Positions 1 to 8,662 of a stretch of 29,011 bases of DNA are shown here, piece by piece. The stretch's first letter is position 1, and each line of letters opens with the position of its first letter. Source of the DNA: an uncultured Acetobacter sp. (GTDB lineage: Bacteria > Pseudomonadota > Alphaproteobacteria > Acetobacterales > Acetobacteraceae). The notes under the pieces were generated by a model. The model saw only the letters and a list, made by a program, of their open reading frames with translations. It did not search any database and was not told the DNA's origin. The stretch is from NCBI RefSeq assembly GCF_937875265.1, contig NZ_CALLXM010000244.1, forward strand, positions 1-29,011. The letters are read 5' to 3'. The translations under genes and the position numbers were made by a program.

Positions 1-27
1 GTGCCCGGCAGAAAGGGCGTGCGATGA
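1..27 (+). CDS. C-terminal tail of an upstream gene (possibly cobI), partial
   Basis: Reading frame 1 from the first base encodes VPGRKGVR and stops at TGA 25-27. This stop overlaps the cobJ start as ATGA, the same 4-base junction used between cobL, cobE and cobM further on, so it looks like the end of a translationally coupled upstream gene. In many cob clusters the gene before cobJ is cobI (precorrin-2 C20-methyltransferase), but eight residues cannot identify it. The identity is therefore a guess from context. Confidence 0.4.
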   Translation: MPGRKGVR

Positions 28-785
28 CGGGTTCTGTCAGCATTATCGGGCTGGGGCCGGGCAATGTGCTTCAGCGCACGCCGCAAGCCGATCAGGCTCT
101 CGCCCGTGCGACGGATCTGGTGGGATATGGCCCCTATGTGCAGCGGGTTGAGGCCCCTGCGTCTGTCGTGCGGCATGGTTCAGATAACCGTGAGGAACTG
201 GACCGGGCCCGCCACGCACTGGAAATGGCGATGCAGGGACGCCATGTTGCCGTTGTCTCCGGTGGGGATGCCGGGGTGTTTGGTATGGCCAGCGCTGTGT
301 TTGAAGCCGTGGAGCATGGCCCACAGGTCTGGCGTGCGCTGGAGATTACAGTTGTTCCGGGTGTGAGCGCGGTTCTGGCTGCTGCGGCGCGGCTAGGGGC
401 GCCGCTGGGGGGGGACTTCTGTGTGATGTCTCTTTCCGATAATCTGAAGCCGTGGGAAGTTGTTTTGCGCAGGTTGTCTCTCGCCGCAGAGGCCGGGTTT
501 GTCATTGCTCTGTATAATCCCCGCTCCAAAGCGCGCCCAACCCAGCTGGGGGAGGCTCTGGACCATTTGCGGGGCAGCTTGCCGGGATCAGTTCCTGTTG
601 CCTTTGCGCGCGCCATTGGGCGACCGGATGAGGCGGTACGCCTATGTGCCCTGTCCGAGGCGGATGCGACATGGGCGGATATGAGCACGCTGGTGTTGAT
701 AGGCTGCGTGGAAAGCCATCTGATATCGCGGCCCGATGGCCAGCTGCCCTGGTTTTATACGTCCCGCAAGGTTGAGGCAGCCTGA
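24..785 (+). CDS. cobJ: Precorrin-3B C17-methyltransferase CobJ
   Basis: This SAM-dependent enzyme methylates C17 of precorrin-3B and contracts the ring to give precorrin-4 in aerobic cobalamin synthesis, in the cytoplasm. The 253-residue protein is the usual length for the family and is a single tetrapyrrole methylase domain. Visible marks are the N-terminal GLGPG loop (residues 9-13), SGGDAGVFGMA at about 79-89 (SAM and substrate cleft), VPGVSA followed by AAARLGAPLGGDFC, the SLSDNLKPW segment typical of CobJ/CbiH, and ALYNPRSKARP. The ATG at 24 overlaps the upstream stop as ATGA and has an AGAAAGGG stretch 6 bases before it. The last 31 bases overlap the 3' end of cobK on the other strand. 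CbiH of the anaerobic route is the close alternative; the neighbouring CobK, CobL and CobM favour CobJ. Confidence 0.93.
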   Translation: MTGSVSIIGLGPGNVLQRTPQADQALARATDLVGYGPYVQRVEAPASVVRHGSDNREELDRARHALEMAMQGRHVAVVSGGDAGVFGMASAVFEAVEHGPQVWRALEITVVPGVSAVLAAAARLGAPLGGDFCVMSLSDNLKPWEVVLRRLSLAAEAGFVIALYNPRSKARPTQLGEALDHLRGSLPGSVPVAFARAIGRPDEAVRLCALSEADATWADMSTLVLIGCVESHLISRPDGQLPWFYTSRKVEAA

Positions 786-1561
786 TGCGCTTGCAGCCAG
801 ACCATGGCCTCTTCCGGCGTTTCTACCCTCGCGCAGATGGGGTGGGGAGGGCGCTCAACCATAATAACCGGGCAGTGCAGGGCACGGGCGGCTTCCAGTT
901 TAGGGAATGTTGCGTATCCACCAGAGTTTTTGGTGATGAGAACGTCAATATGATGCGCCTGCATCATCGCCAGTTCAGCGGCATAATCAAACGGCCCGCG
1001 CGCGGACAGGCACATGGTCTGCGGAGGAAGGGTGACCGGGTCCGGTGCGTCAATCGAGCGCAACAGATAGAAATGGTGCGGCGCAGCGCAGAACGGCGCG
1101 ACCTCCTTGCGTCCGGTTGTCAGAAAAACCCGCAAAGGATGTTTGCCGTAACCGGTCGGGTCGGCCAGCAGGCTGGCGGCTGCGGTCAGGTTGGGTACGC
1201 TTTGCCAGTTGTCTTCAGCCGTGGGGTGCCAGACGGGGCGTTCCAGCCGCAGCAAGGGGAGTGCCAGTTCGGCACACGCTTTGGCGGCATGCTGGCTCAT
1301 GGTGGCGGCAAACGGGTGTGTCGCGTCAATAACAGCTCGAATGGTATTATTACGCAGCCAGTCTTTCAGGCCCTCCACGCCACCAAAGCCGCCTTGCCGC
1401 ACCGGTATATCCGGAAGATGAGGGTTTTTAGTCACCCCAGCCAGAGAGAGGGTGGGAGCAAAAGCAGGTGCCTGCTCCAGCAGATGGCACAGGCCGGAGG
1501 CTTCGGTCGTGCCGCCCAGAATCAGCACGGGCAAAGGACTGAGGGCGGCAGAAAAGGGCAT
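755..1561 (-). CDS. cobK: Precorrin-6A reductase CobK
   Basis: NAD(P)H-dependent reduction of precorrin-6A to precorrin-6B (dihydro-precorrin-6x). The protein has 268 residues from the ATG at 1561, a normal length. Evidence is the N-terminal Rossmann-like LILGGTTEA (GGTTEA at 16-21), the family motif DATHPFAA in the middle, the GGYATFPKLEAAR segment and the PVIMVERPP ending. The frame is open further upstream, but that extension reads as unrelated sequence and would run into cobL, so the ATG placed just before SAALSPLPVLILGG is preferred; an AGGA lies about 11 bases upstream. It is divergent from cobL (127-base gap) and convergent with cobJ, overlapping its last 31 bases. CbiJ (cobalt-precorrin-6A reductase) is the anaerobic homologue and cannot be fully excluded. 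Confidence 0.92.
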   Translation of the reverse strand: MPFSAALSPLPVLILGGTTEASGLCHLLEQAPAFAPTLSLAGVTKNPHLPDIPVRQGGFGGVEGLKDWLRNNTIRAVIDATHPFAATMSQHAAKACAELALPLLRLERPVWHPTAEDNWQSVPNLTAAASLLADPTGYGKHPLRVFLTTGRKEVAPFCAAPHHFYLLRSIDAPDPVTLPPQTMCLSARGPFDYAAELAMMQAHHIDVLITKNSGGYATFPKLEAARALHCPVIMVERPPHPICARVETPEEAMVWLQAHQAASTLRDV

Positions 1562-1688
1562 GGCGTGCTGTATCCTGAAGGACCGAGTGCCTCTTTCCAT
1601 AGCGAGGGGTGCTGGGTGTCTGCAAGCCGCGTAGCAGATGAATGCGGTGGCACATACGATGTATGACGAAGCAAACGGGGGGCATGGA

Positions 1689-2912
1689 ATGCCTGAAGTC
1701 TGGCTGACACTGGTCGGGATTGGCGAAGATGGCGTGGATGGCCTGAGTGCCGCAGCGCGCACGCTGTTATCCCAAGCGCAGTATGTTGTTGGGGGTGCCA
1801 GACATCTGGCCTTGGCGGAAAGCCTTGTGCAGGGAGAAACGCTGGTCTGGCCTTTTCCTTTTAAAAATGGAGTGGATGCCGTTCTGGTGCGGCGCGGAAC
1901 CCCTGTTGTTGTGCTGGCATCGGGGGACCCGTTTTTTTATGGTGTTGGCGCAACGCTGGCGCGGCACGTTGCGCCAGAAGAAATGCTGTGTCTGCCTGCG
2001 CCGTCCTCCATGTCTCTGGCCTGTGCGCGTCTGGGGTGGGCCATGCAGGATTGCCGGATTGTCTCCTTATGCGGGCGCAACCTGCGCCGGATAATGCCGC
2101 TTTTGCAGCCCAATGCACGCCTGCTTGTGCTGTGCGCCGATGAACACTCTCCGGCTCAGGTTGCGGCATGGCTGACAGAAACAGGTTTTGGGCGCACGCG
2201 CTGCTACGGTCTGGAAGCTTTAGGTGGCCCGGATGAGCGCCAGTATACTTTTGAGGCACAGAACGGCGTGCCCGTGGCACCGGGGCCGCTGACACTTCTT
2301 GCGCTGAAGGTCGTGCCGGATAGTCGGGCCTGTAGCCTGTCACGCACATCTGGTTTGCCGGATTCCTGTTTTGAGCATGACGGGCAAATGACCAAGCGCG
2401 AAGTTCGTGCCGTCACGCTCTCGTTTCTTGCCCCGCGCGCGGGGGAGTTGCTGTGGGATGTCGGCGGTGGGTCCGGCTCTGTCGGGATTGAGTGGATGCT
2501 GGCAGACCCGTCCTGCCGCACCATAACACTGGAACCCGTGCCGGAACGGGCTGCGCGAATTGCCCGAAATGCACTGCATCTGGGTGTGCCGGATTTACAG
2601 ATTGTGGAGGCCCGTGCGCCGCAAGGTTTTAAAAATCTTGAACGCCCGGATGCTATTTTTATTGGTGGAGGCGGGAGCCGTCCCGGTGTTCTGGAAGAGG
2701 CATGGGAGGCGCTCAAGCCTGGTGGCAGGCTGGTGGCAAATGCGATTGCCATAGAAACAGAAATGCGGCTGATGCAGGCCGTGCAGGAGTGGGGTGGCAC
2801 ACTAACCCGTCTGGCCGTGTCCCGTATGGAAGGGGTTGGGCAGATGCACGGTTTCCGTCCGTCCATGACTGTAACGCAGTGGGTGGTCTGGAAAGCGGAC
2901 ACGCCTTTATGA
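1689..2912 (+). CDS. cobL: Precorrin-6Y C5,15-methyltransferase (decarboxylating) CobL
   Basis: Bifunctional enzyme that methylates C5 and C15 of precorrin-6B and removes the C12 acetate carboxyl, giving precorrin-8. The 407-residue protein is the usual CbiE-CbiT fusion. The N-terminal CbiE half (about 1-210) shows LVGIGEDGVDGL, VVGGARHLAL, LASGDPFFYGVG and CLPAPSSMSLACARLGW. The C-terminal CbiT half (about 230-400) shows FEHDGQMTKREVRA, the SAM loop DVGGGSGSVGIEW from residue 257, and AIFIGGGG. The ATG at 1689 has a G-rich stretch 6 bases upstream. In-frame ATGs at 1638 and 1659 are possible but precede the conserved start of the domain. Its TGA overlaps the cobE ATG (ATGA), so cobL-cobE-cobM is a coupled operon. 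Confidence 0.94.
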   Translation: MPEVWLTLVGIGEDGVDGLSAAARTLLSQAQYVVGGARHLALAESLVQGETLVWPFPFKNGVDAVLVRRGTPVVVLASGDPFFYGVGATLARHVAPEEMLCLPAPSSMSLACARLGWAMQDCRIVSLCGRNLRRIMPLLQPNARLLVLCADEHSPAQVAAWLTETGFGRTRCYGLEALGGPDERQYTFEAQNGVPVAPGPLTLLALKVVPDSRACSLSRTSGLPDSCFEHDGQMTKREVRAVTLSFLAPRAGELLWDVGGGSGSVGIEWMLADPSCRTITLEPVPERAARIARNALHLGVPDLQIVEARAPQGFKNLERPDAIFIGGGGSRPGVLEEAWEALKPGGRLVANAIAIETEMRLMQAVQEWGGTLTRLAVSRMEGVGQMHGFRPSMTVTQWVVWKADTPL

Positions 2913-3289
2913 GCGTTGTGGGGCTGGGGTGGTGTAAAGCGGCCAGCGCGCCTGAGACCGCAGCGTTTGTACGCCAGATGTTGCACCGTAGCGAGGCAAC
3001 GCCTCTGGCGTGTCTGGCTGTGCCGCACTTTCGACAGGGCGAAGAGTTACCGGAAAAAGTGGCTGCTTTGCTTGGCGTGCCACTGATATGGGTTACGGAG
3101 GACGCATTGCAGGCAGCGCAGGCCTCTTGCCAGACATTTTCAGAAAAATCTTTGCAGGAAACGGGTTTTGCCGCTGTGGCCGAAGGGTGTGCGCTTGCCG
3201 TAGTAGGGCCGGGGGCGCGGTTGCTCATGCCTAAGCAAGTGCATGAGGGCATAACGTGCGCAGTGGCGGAAGGAGAGGGAACGAGATGA
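2909..3289 (+). CDS. cobE: Cobalamin biosynthesis protein CobE / CbiG C-terminal domain family
   Basis: Small protein of 126 residues whose start VVGLGWCKAASA and later ALLGVPLIWVTEDAL, GFAAVAEGCAL and MPKQVHEGITCAVAEG match the CobE/CbiG C-terminal fold. CobE is found in aerobic cob clusters; its exact role is not settled. CbiG of the anaerobic route opens the delta-lactone and releases the C20-derived fragment, but that activity needs parts not present in this short protein. The gene is joined at both ends by ATGA overlaps, to cobL upstream and cobM downstream, so it is co-translated with them. Family assignment is by pattern recognition and is good; function is inferred from family and location. 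Confidence 0.85.
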   Translation: MSVVGLGWCKAASAPETAAFVRQMLHRSEATPLACLAVPHFRQGEELPEKVAALLGVPLIWVTEDALQAAQASCQTFSEKSLQETGFAAVAEGCALAVVGPGARLLMPKQVHEGITCAVAEGEGTR

Positions 3290-4038
3290 CTGTTTACTTT
3301 ATCGGGGCTGGGCCGGGGGCTGCGGATTTGTTGACGCTCCGTGGGCGAGACTTGCTGGAACGTTGCCCGGTGTGCCTGTACGCAGGGTCTATCGTGCCAC
3401 CGGATATGCTGAAGTTTTGCCCGGAGGGTGCTCGGCTGGTGGATACGGCCCCGCTCTCTCTGGATGAAATTGAAGCAGAATATGTCAGGGCGCATGAACA
3501 GGAGCAGGATGTTGCCCGCCTGCATTCAGGTGACTTGTCAATTTACAGTGCCGTTGCGGAACAGACCCGGCGGCTGGACCGGCTGGGAATTCCGTGGAGC
3601 ATGACGCCGGGTGTGCCTGCGTTTGCGGCTGCGGCATCTGTTCTGGGGCAGGAACTGACAGTGCCGGGTGTAGCGCAAAGCCTTGTGCTGACCCGCATGA
3701 CAGGCCGGGCCTCCGCGATGCCTGAGCGTGAAACACTGGCGGCTTTTGCGGCAACCGGGGCCACTCTGGCCATTCATCTGGCAATACATGGTCTGGAAAA
3801 AATCGTGCAGGAACTGACTCCCTTTTACGGAGTAGAGTGCCCGGTTGCCATTGTGGCGCGGGCCACATGGCCGGACCAGCTTGTGCTGCGTGGCACGCTC
3901 AGCACAATTGAAGCCGAGCTGGCACAAAACCCGGTGGAACGCACAGCCCTTGTTCTGGTGGGGCCTGCTCTGGCGGAAAAAGACTTTCGGGAAAGCGCTT
4001 TGTATGACCCGGATTACAGGCGGCGTTTCAGAAGCTGA
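3286..4038 (+). CDS. cobM: Precorrin-4 C11-methyltransferase CobM
   Basis: SAM-dependent methylation of precorrin-4 at C11, giving precorrin-5. The 250-residue protein has the single tetrapyrrole methylase domain and CobM/CbiF hallmarks: VYFIGAGPGAADLLTLRG at the N-terminus, CLYAGSIVPP, the DVARLHSGDLSIYSA active-site stretch, MTPGVPAFAAAASVLGQELTVP and LVLTRMTGR. The ATG at 3286 overlaps the cobE stop (ATGA) and has a purine-rich AGGAGAGGGA site a few bases upstream inside cobE. It is the last gene of the cobL-cobE-cobM group. Its final 11 bases overlap the 3' end of cbiD, which runs the other way. CbiF is the anaerobic equivalent; the aerobic neighbours favour CobM. Confidence 0.95.
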   Translation: MTVYFIGAGPGAADLLTLRGRDLLERCPVCLYAGSIVPPDMLKFCPEGARLVDTAPLSLDEIEAEYVRAHEQEQDVARLHSGDLSIYSAVAEQTRRLDRLGIPWSMTPGVPAFAAAASVLGQELTVPGVAQSLVLTRMTGRASAMPERETLAAFAATGATLAIHLAIHGLEKIVQELTPFYGVECPVAIVARATWPDQLVLRGTLSTIEAELAQNPVERTALVLVGPALAEKDFRESALYDPDYRRRFRS

Positions 4039-5131
4039 GTCCTGTGCGCGGGTGAGGCGGTCCGGCCTGTCCAACGCACTGTCCGGCACGGTCAAACACC
4101 ATGACGTCGACCACACATGGAGCGGGGGCAAGTGTTTCCAGAACCGTATGCAGGGCAGAGTGCGCAATCAGAGTGCCTAACGGGATATGCGCGGCACGAG
4201 CCACCAGAAAAGCTTCCGCCACAGTGGGGCTGGCAGCGATTGCCTCCGTTATGGCGCGTGGTGCGCCGCCTGTTGCGGCAAGCTGCGCCAGGGCGGCCAT
4301 ATCAGCCTGTCCGCGTTTGGAATGCAGGTCCAGCTTGCCCTGACCAAGCTTGGTCATTTTGGCAATACCCCCGGCAATAGTCAGGCGAGGCACCGGGTGG
4401 CGGCGCATATATTTCAGCATGCCACCAACAAAATCGCCCATTTCAATCAGCGCTGTATCGGGCAGAGTATAAAATTTCTGCACAGCTTTTTCTGAAACAT
4501 TGCCGGTAGAACCAGCAAGATGCGTCAGGCCCTCTGCGCGGGCGACATCAATCCCGCGATGAATGCTGTCAATCCATGCAGCACAGGAAAAAGGTACCAC
4601 AATACCGGTGGTGCCCAGAACAGACAAGCCTCCCGTAATACCCAGACGACTGTTGAGGGTGCGCTGCGCTAGCTTAGCCCCGTTCTCAATGGAAAGTGTG
4701 ACTTCCGCATCAGGCAAGGTGCCGTTGGCTTCGGTCAGGGCTGTGCGGATCATGGCGCGCGGGGTGGGGTTAATGGCAGGCTCACCGGGGGGGATGGGTA
4801 AACCGGGGCGCGTAACCATACCAACCCCCGGCCCGGCACAAAACTGCACCCCAGACCCGGCAGGCAGACGTCGGACTGTCGCGCGTATAACGGCTCCGTG
4901 CGTAATGTCCGGGTCATCCCCGGCATCTTTCACCACCTCTGCAAAAGGGTGACCATGCTCCAGCCCCGTGCGGCAGATGGCAAAAGCGGGCTGCTGGCCG
5001 CCGGGTAGCGTAATGCTCACGCTGGCCGGAGGGGCCTGCCCCAGCAGCATCAGCCATGCGGCTTTTGCTGCGGCCGTCGCACAGCTTCCCGTGGTCCAGC
5101 CCCGGCGCAATTCTGTTCCAGTGTGCTCCAT
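4028..5131 (-). CDS. cbiD: Cobalt-precorrin-5B C1-methyltransferase CbiD
   Basis: SAM-dependent C1-methylation of the corrin ring, known from the anaerobic pathway. The 367-residue protein from the ATG at 5131 is the usual length. Motifs are RRGWTTGSCATAAAKAA near the N-terminus (GWTTGSCA at 11-18), VVKDAGDDPDITHGA, GPGVGMVTRPGLPIPPGEPAINPTP, RLGITGGLSVLGTTGIV and GGIAKMTKLGQG. In-frame ATGs at 5149 and 5179 would add 6 or 16 residues; none of the three has a strong Shine-Dalgarno site, and the conserved domain starts right after the chosen one. It is convergent with cobM (11-base overlap) and divergent from dnaE. Its presence beside an otherwise aerobic gene set suggests that it stands in for CobF, which is not seen in this window. 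Confidence 0.94.
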   Translation of the reverse strand: MEHTGTELRRGWTTGSCATAAAKAAWLMLLGQAPPASVSITLPGGQQPAFAICRTGLEHGHPFAEVVKDAGDDPDITHGAVIRATVRRLPAGSGVQFCAGPGVGMVTRPGLPIPPGEPAINPTPRAMIRTALTEANGTLPDAEVTLSIENGAKLAQRTLNSRLGITGGLSVLGTTGIVVPFSCAAWIDSIHRGIDVARAEGLTHLAGSTGNVSEKAVQKFYTLPDTALIEMGDFVGGMLKYMRRHPVPRLTIAGGIAKMTKLGQGKLDLHSKRGQADMAALAQLAATGGAPRAITEAIAASPTVAEAFLVARAAHIPLGTLIAHSALHTVLETLAPAPCVVDVMVFDRAGQCVGQAGPPHPRTGLSF

Positions 5132-5222
5132 AGGGCGCTTGTAAAGCATCCGGGTGCAGAGCGGTATCCAGATAACCATTTGTAAGGTGACGCAGGCCGC
5201 TGTGGGTGTGATAGAAAGGAGA

Positions 5223-8200
5223 ATGTCCTACGCCGATTTCGTTCATCTCCGTGTCCATTCCGCCTACTCCCTCAGTCAGGGTGCCATCCGTGTTCCGGAA
5301 ATGGTTTCTCTGGCCAAAGAGATGCGGATGCCCGCCGTTGCTATTGCGGATTCGGGCAATCTGTTCGGGGCGCTGGAGTTCTCACAATATACCAGCAAGG
5401 CCGGAATTCAGCCCATTATCGGGTGTCAGCTTGGCCTGCCGTCCCGTAATGACAAACCGGGTGCCCCCTCAGAGCCAATTGTGCTGCTGGCGCAAAATCC
5501 GGTCGGGCTGGCGAACCTGCAATATCTGTCCTCCACGGGGTTTCGGGAGTCGGATCCGGCTGATCCAGTCATCAGTATGAATGTTCTGTGTGAGCGGTCG
5601 GAGGGGTTGCTGCTGCTTACGGGGGGCACGCGTGGCCCGGTTTTTCAGATGCTGGCCGAAGGGCAGAAAGACGAAGCCGAGCGCTGGCTGGCGCAGGCGA
5701 AAGAAGCCTTTGATGACCGGCTGATAGTGGAATTGCATCGCCACAACCTGCTGGTGGAAAAGGCAGTGGAGCCGGGTGTGCTGGGGCTGGCCAACCAGTT
5801 TGGTTTACCGCTGGTGGCCACCAATGAATGCTTTTTCCCGCGCCCGGAAATGTACGAGGCGCATGATGCGCTGATCTGTATTGCACAGGGCCGCACCATG
5901 GCGGAGCGTGACCGCTGGCGCGTAACGCCGGAGCACTGGTTTAAGCCGCCGGAAATGATGCGCGCCTTGTTTGCTGACCTGCCAGACGCTTGTGACAATA
6001 CGCTGGAAATAGCCCGGCGTTGTGCAGTAAAAGTGGAAACCCGCAAGCCGCTTCTTCCTGTTTGTCCAAAAGTGCATGAAGGCTCGACAGAAGACCAGAC
6101 CCTGCGTGCCATGGCGTGGGAAGGGCTGGAAAAGCGCCTTTCAGGCATGTCCATGGATGAAGAAACCCGCAAGAAATATAGAGACCGACTGACTTTTGAA
6201 CTCGATATTATTTCCGGTATGGGGTTCCCCGGTTACTTCATGATCGTTGCGGACTTTATCCAGTGGGGTAAGGCGCATGGGATTCCGGTGGGGCCGGGGC
6301 GTGGCTCAGGTGCAGGCTCACTGGCCGCATGGGCGCTGACCATTACGGATATCGACCCGATCCCCTTTAATCTTCTGTTCGAACGGTTTTTGAACCCCGA
6401 ACGTGTGTCCATGCCTGACTTTGATATCGACTTCTGTCAGGACCGGCGAGACGAAGTGATTGCCTATGTGCGCCGTGAATACGGGCCGGATCGCGTGGCG
6501 CAGATTATCACTTTCGGAAAATTGCAGGCTCGTGCTGCGGTGCGCGATGTAGGGCGTGTGCTGGGGCTGCCGTATGGCATGGTCAACCGGGTGGCGGAAC
6601 TTATTCCGAACAATCCGGCCAAGCCCACCACTTTGAAGGAAGCAATTGCCGGCGAGCCCAAACTTCAGGAAATGCGCGACAACGATGAAGCGTTGCGCCG
6701 CCTGCTGGAAATTGGTCAGCAGATTGAAGGGCTGTTCCGCCATGCCAGTACCCATGCTGCAGGCCTGGTGATTGGGGACAGACCTCTGGTCGAGTTGGTG
6801 CCGCTCTACCGAGACCCGAAAAGTGACATGCTGGTCACGCAGTATAACATGAAGTTTGTTGAGCAGGCCGGGCTGGTCAAGTTCGATTTTCTTGGGCTGA
6901 CAACACTCACCATTTTGCAAAGAGGCGTTGGCTTCGTTAAAAAAATGGGGATTGAGGTTGATCTCAGTCGTATCCCGCTGGATGACCCTGCAACCTACGA
7001 AATGCTTAGCCGCGGGGATACCGCAGGCGTGTTCCAGTTTGAAGGTGCTGGAATGCGGGATGTTCTTAAACAGATGCGTCCAACCCGGCTGGAAGATCTG
7101 ATTGCGGCTGTGGCGCTGTATCGCCCTGGCCCCATGGCGAACATTCCTGATTATTGCCGTAGAAAACACGGGGAGGCGTGGGAGCCGCCGCACGAGGAAA
7201 TTCGTGAAATTCTTGAAGAGACCTATGGGATTATGGTCTATCAGGAACAGGTGATGCAGATTGCCCAGAAAATGGCGGGCTACAGCCTTGGCGGGGCTGA
7301 TTTGCTGCGGCGTGCCATGGGTAAGAAAATTCGTGCGGAAATGGATACCCAGCGCGAAATTTTCACGGAAGGTGCTGTCAAACACGGCATTGAACGTGAC
7401 AAGGCCGTTGAGGTGTTTGACCTCATGGCAAAATTTGCTGACTATGGCTTTAATAAATCCCATGCAGCAGCGTATGCGCTTGTTTCGTATCAGACAGCAT
7501 GGATGAAGGCGAACTATCCCGTGGCGTTTCTGGCGGGCTGTATGTCGCTGGCGCGGGAACGGACGGAAAAGCTGGCAGCACTTCGGCAGGAAGCCAAGCG
7601 CATGGGGATTAAGGTCCTGCCGCCTGATGTGAACAAGTCCGAAGCCGATTTCTCGGTAGAGACGTTGCCTGATGGGAAGCAGGGCATTCGCTACGCGCTG
7701 GCAGCGATCAAAAAAGTTGGGTTCAGCGCGATGGAAGCCCTCGTGGCCACACGCGGAGACACGCCGTTTAAGGATCTGGCCGATTTTGCCATGCGGGTTG
7801 ACCCCAAGCAGATCAACCGTATGCAAATGGAAAATCTGGCAAAAGCCGGGGCCTTTGAATGTCTGGATAAAAACAGAGCGCTGGCCTTCCATTCGGCAGA
7901 TGCCATTTTACGGCGTGCGCAAAGTCAGGCGCAGGAGGCAGCATCCGGCCAGATTGGTCTGTTTGGCGGGGGCGGTCATGTAGAGCCGTTGCGCCTTGCA
8001 AAATGTCAGGACTGGCCAGAGTTTGAGCGTCTGGCCATGGAAGCTGAAGCCATTGGCTTCCACATGACAGCTCATCCGCTTGATTCCTACGGCATGGTGC
8101 TGCGCCGGCTGGATGTTACGCGGTGCTCCGGCCTGCTTTCTGCGGCAGAAGCTGGAGTGGGGCGTGTGCGCATTGCCGGGTGTGTGGTGGACCGCAAGGA

Positions 8201-8642
8201 ACGCCCAACCCGGACAGGGAATAAAATGGCATGGGTTCAGCTATCAGATTCCTCTGGTAGCTGTGAGGTTACCTTGTTTTCCGAAGTTTTAACCCGTGTG
8301 CGGGAAAGTCTTACGGCAGGCACAGCGGTTCTGGTGACGGCGGACCTAAAGCTGGAAGGCGAGGCGATGCGCATTACAGGCGTTGATGTTGTGGAGCTTG
8401 AACAGGCTGCGGCACAGGCCCGAAGTGAACTACGGATCTGGGTAGAGCAGGAAGGTGTGCTGCCACGGCTGAATGAAATTCTGACCGAACAGAAAGGTGG
8501 TTCCAGTCAGATTGTTCTGTTGCCGGGGGTTGCGGAAACCTGTGATGTTGAAATCCGTTTGCGGGGTGGTTATCGGGTGACACCTCTACTTGGGCAAAGG
8601 CTGAAAATGCTTGAAGGCATCTCGCGTGTTGAGCAGGTTTAA
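5223..8642 (+). CDS. dnaE: DNA polymerase III subunit alpha DnaE
   Basis: Catalytic subunit of the replicative DNA polymerase III holoenzyme. The 1139-residue length matches the DnaE1 class. Order of domains: N-terminal PHP domain opening with FVHLRVHSAYSLSQGA and AIADSGNLFGALEF; the polymerase core with GPGRGSGAGSLAAW and the catalytic PDFDIDF at 398-404, whose Asp401 and Asp403 fall where E. coli DnaE has its metal ligands; a fingers region with FRHASTHAAGLVIG; helix-hairpin-helix near RMQMENLAKAGAFECL; and a C-terminal OB fold around GCVVDRKERPTRTGNKMAW. The ATG at 5223 begins the conserved part, but the GGAG at 5218-5221 is only one base away, so the true start could be the in-frame GTG at 5208. 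It stands alone, followed 20 bases later by pabB. Confidence 0.97.
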   Translation: MSYADFVHLRVHSAYSLSQGAIRVPEMVSLAKEMRMPAVAIADSGNLFGALEFSQYTSKAGIQPIIGCQLGLPSRNDKPGAPSEPIVLLAQNPVGLANLQYLSSTGFRESDPADPVISMNVLCERSEGLLLLTGGTRGPVFQMLAEGQKDEAERWLAQAKEAFDDRLIVELHRHNLLVEKAVEPGVLGLANQFGLPLVATNECFFPRPEMYEAHDALICIAQGRTMAERDRWRVTPEHWFKPPEMMRALFADLPDACDNTLEIARRCAVKVETRKPLLPVCPKVHEGSTEDQTLRAMAWEGLEKRLSGMSMDEETRKKYRDRLTFELDIISGMGFPGYFMIVADFIQWGKAHGIPVGPGRGSGAGSLAAWALTITDIDPIPFNLLFERFLNPERVSMPDFDIDFCQDRRDEVIAYVRREYGPDRVAQIITFGKLQARAAVRDVGRVLGLPYGMVNRVAELIPNNPAKPTTLKEAIAGEPKLQEMRDNDEALRRLLEIGQQIEGLFRHASTHAAGLVIGDRPLVELVPLYRDPKSDMLVTQYNMKFVEQAGLVKFDFLGLTTLTILQRGVGFVKKMGIEVDLSRIPLDDPATYEMLSRGDTAGVFQFEGAGMRDVLKQMRPTRLEDLIAAVALYRPGPMANIPDYCRRKHGEAWEPPHEEIREILEETYGIMVYQEQVMQIAQKMAGYSLGGADLLRRAMGKKIRAEMDTQREIFTEGAVKHGIERDKAVEVFDLMAKFADYGFNKSHAAAYALVSYQTAWMKANYPVAFLAGCMSLARERTEKLAALRQEAKRMGIKVLPPDVNKSEADFSVETLPDGKQGIRYALAAIKKVGFSAMEALVATRGDTPFKDLADFAMRVDPKQINRMQMENLAKAGAFECLDKNRALAFHSADAILRRAQSQAQEAASGQIGLFGGGGHVEPLRLAKCQDWPEFERLAMEAEAIGFHMTAHPLDSYGMVLRRLDVTRCSGLLSAAEAGVGRVRIAGCVVDRKERPTRTGNKMAWVQLSDSSGSCEVTLFSEVLTRVRESLTAGTAVLVTADLKLEGEAMRITGVDVVELEQAAAQARSELRIWVEQEGVLPRLNEILTEQKGGSSQIVLLPGVAETCDVEIRLRGGYRVTPLLGQRLKMLEGISRVEQV

Positions 8643-8662
8643 GGCGGAGGCCTGAAAGCATT

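Noticed and set aside
785..1666. Plus-strand open frame antisense to cobK
   Set aside because: cobK has clear family motifs on the minus strand; the plus frame is Gln/Arg/Gly-rich without any motif.
1562..1688. Possible cobalamin riboswitch between cobK and cobL
   Set aside because: I looked for the B12 box and the conserved core on both strands and did not see them; the gap of 127 bases is also short for a full element in either direction.
6318..7892. Long minus-strand open frame inside dnaE (over 500 codons)
   Set aside because: It mirrors the codon pattern of dnaE, has no recognisable domain and no ribosome site; dnaE is unambiguous on the other strand.
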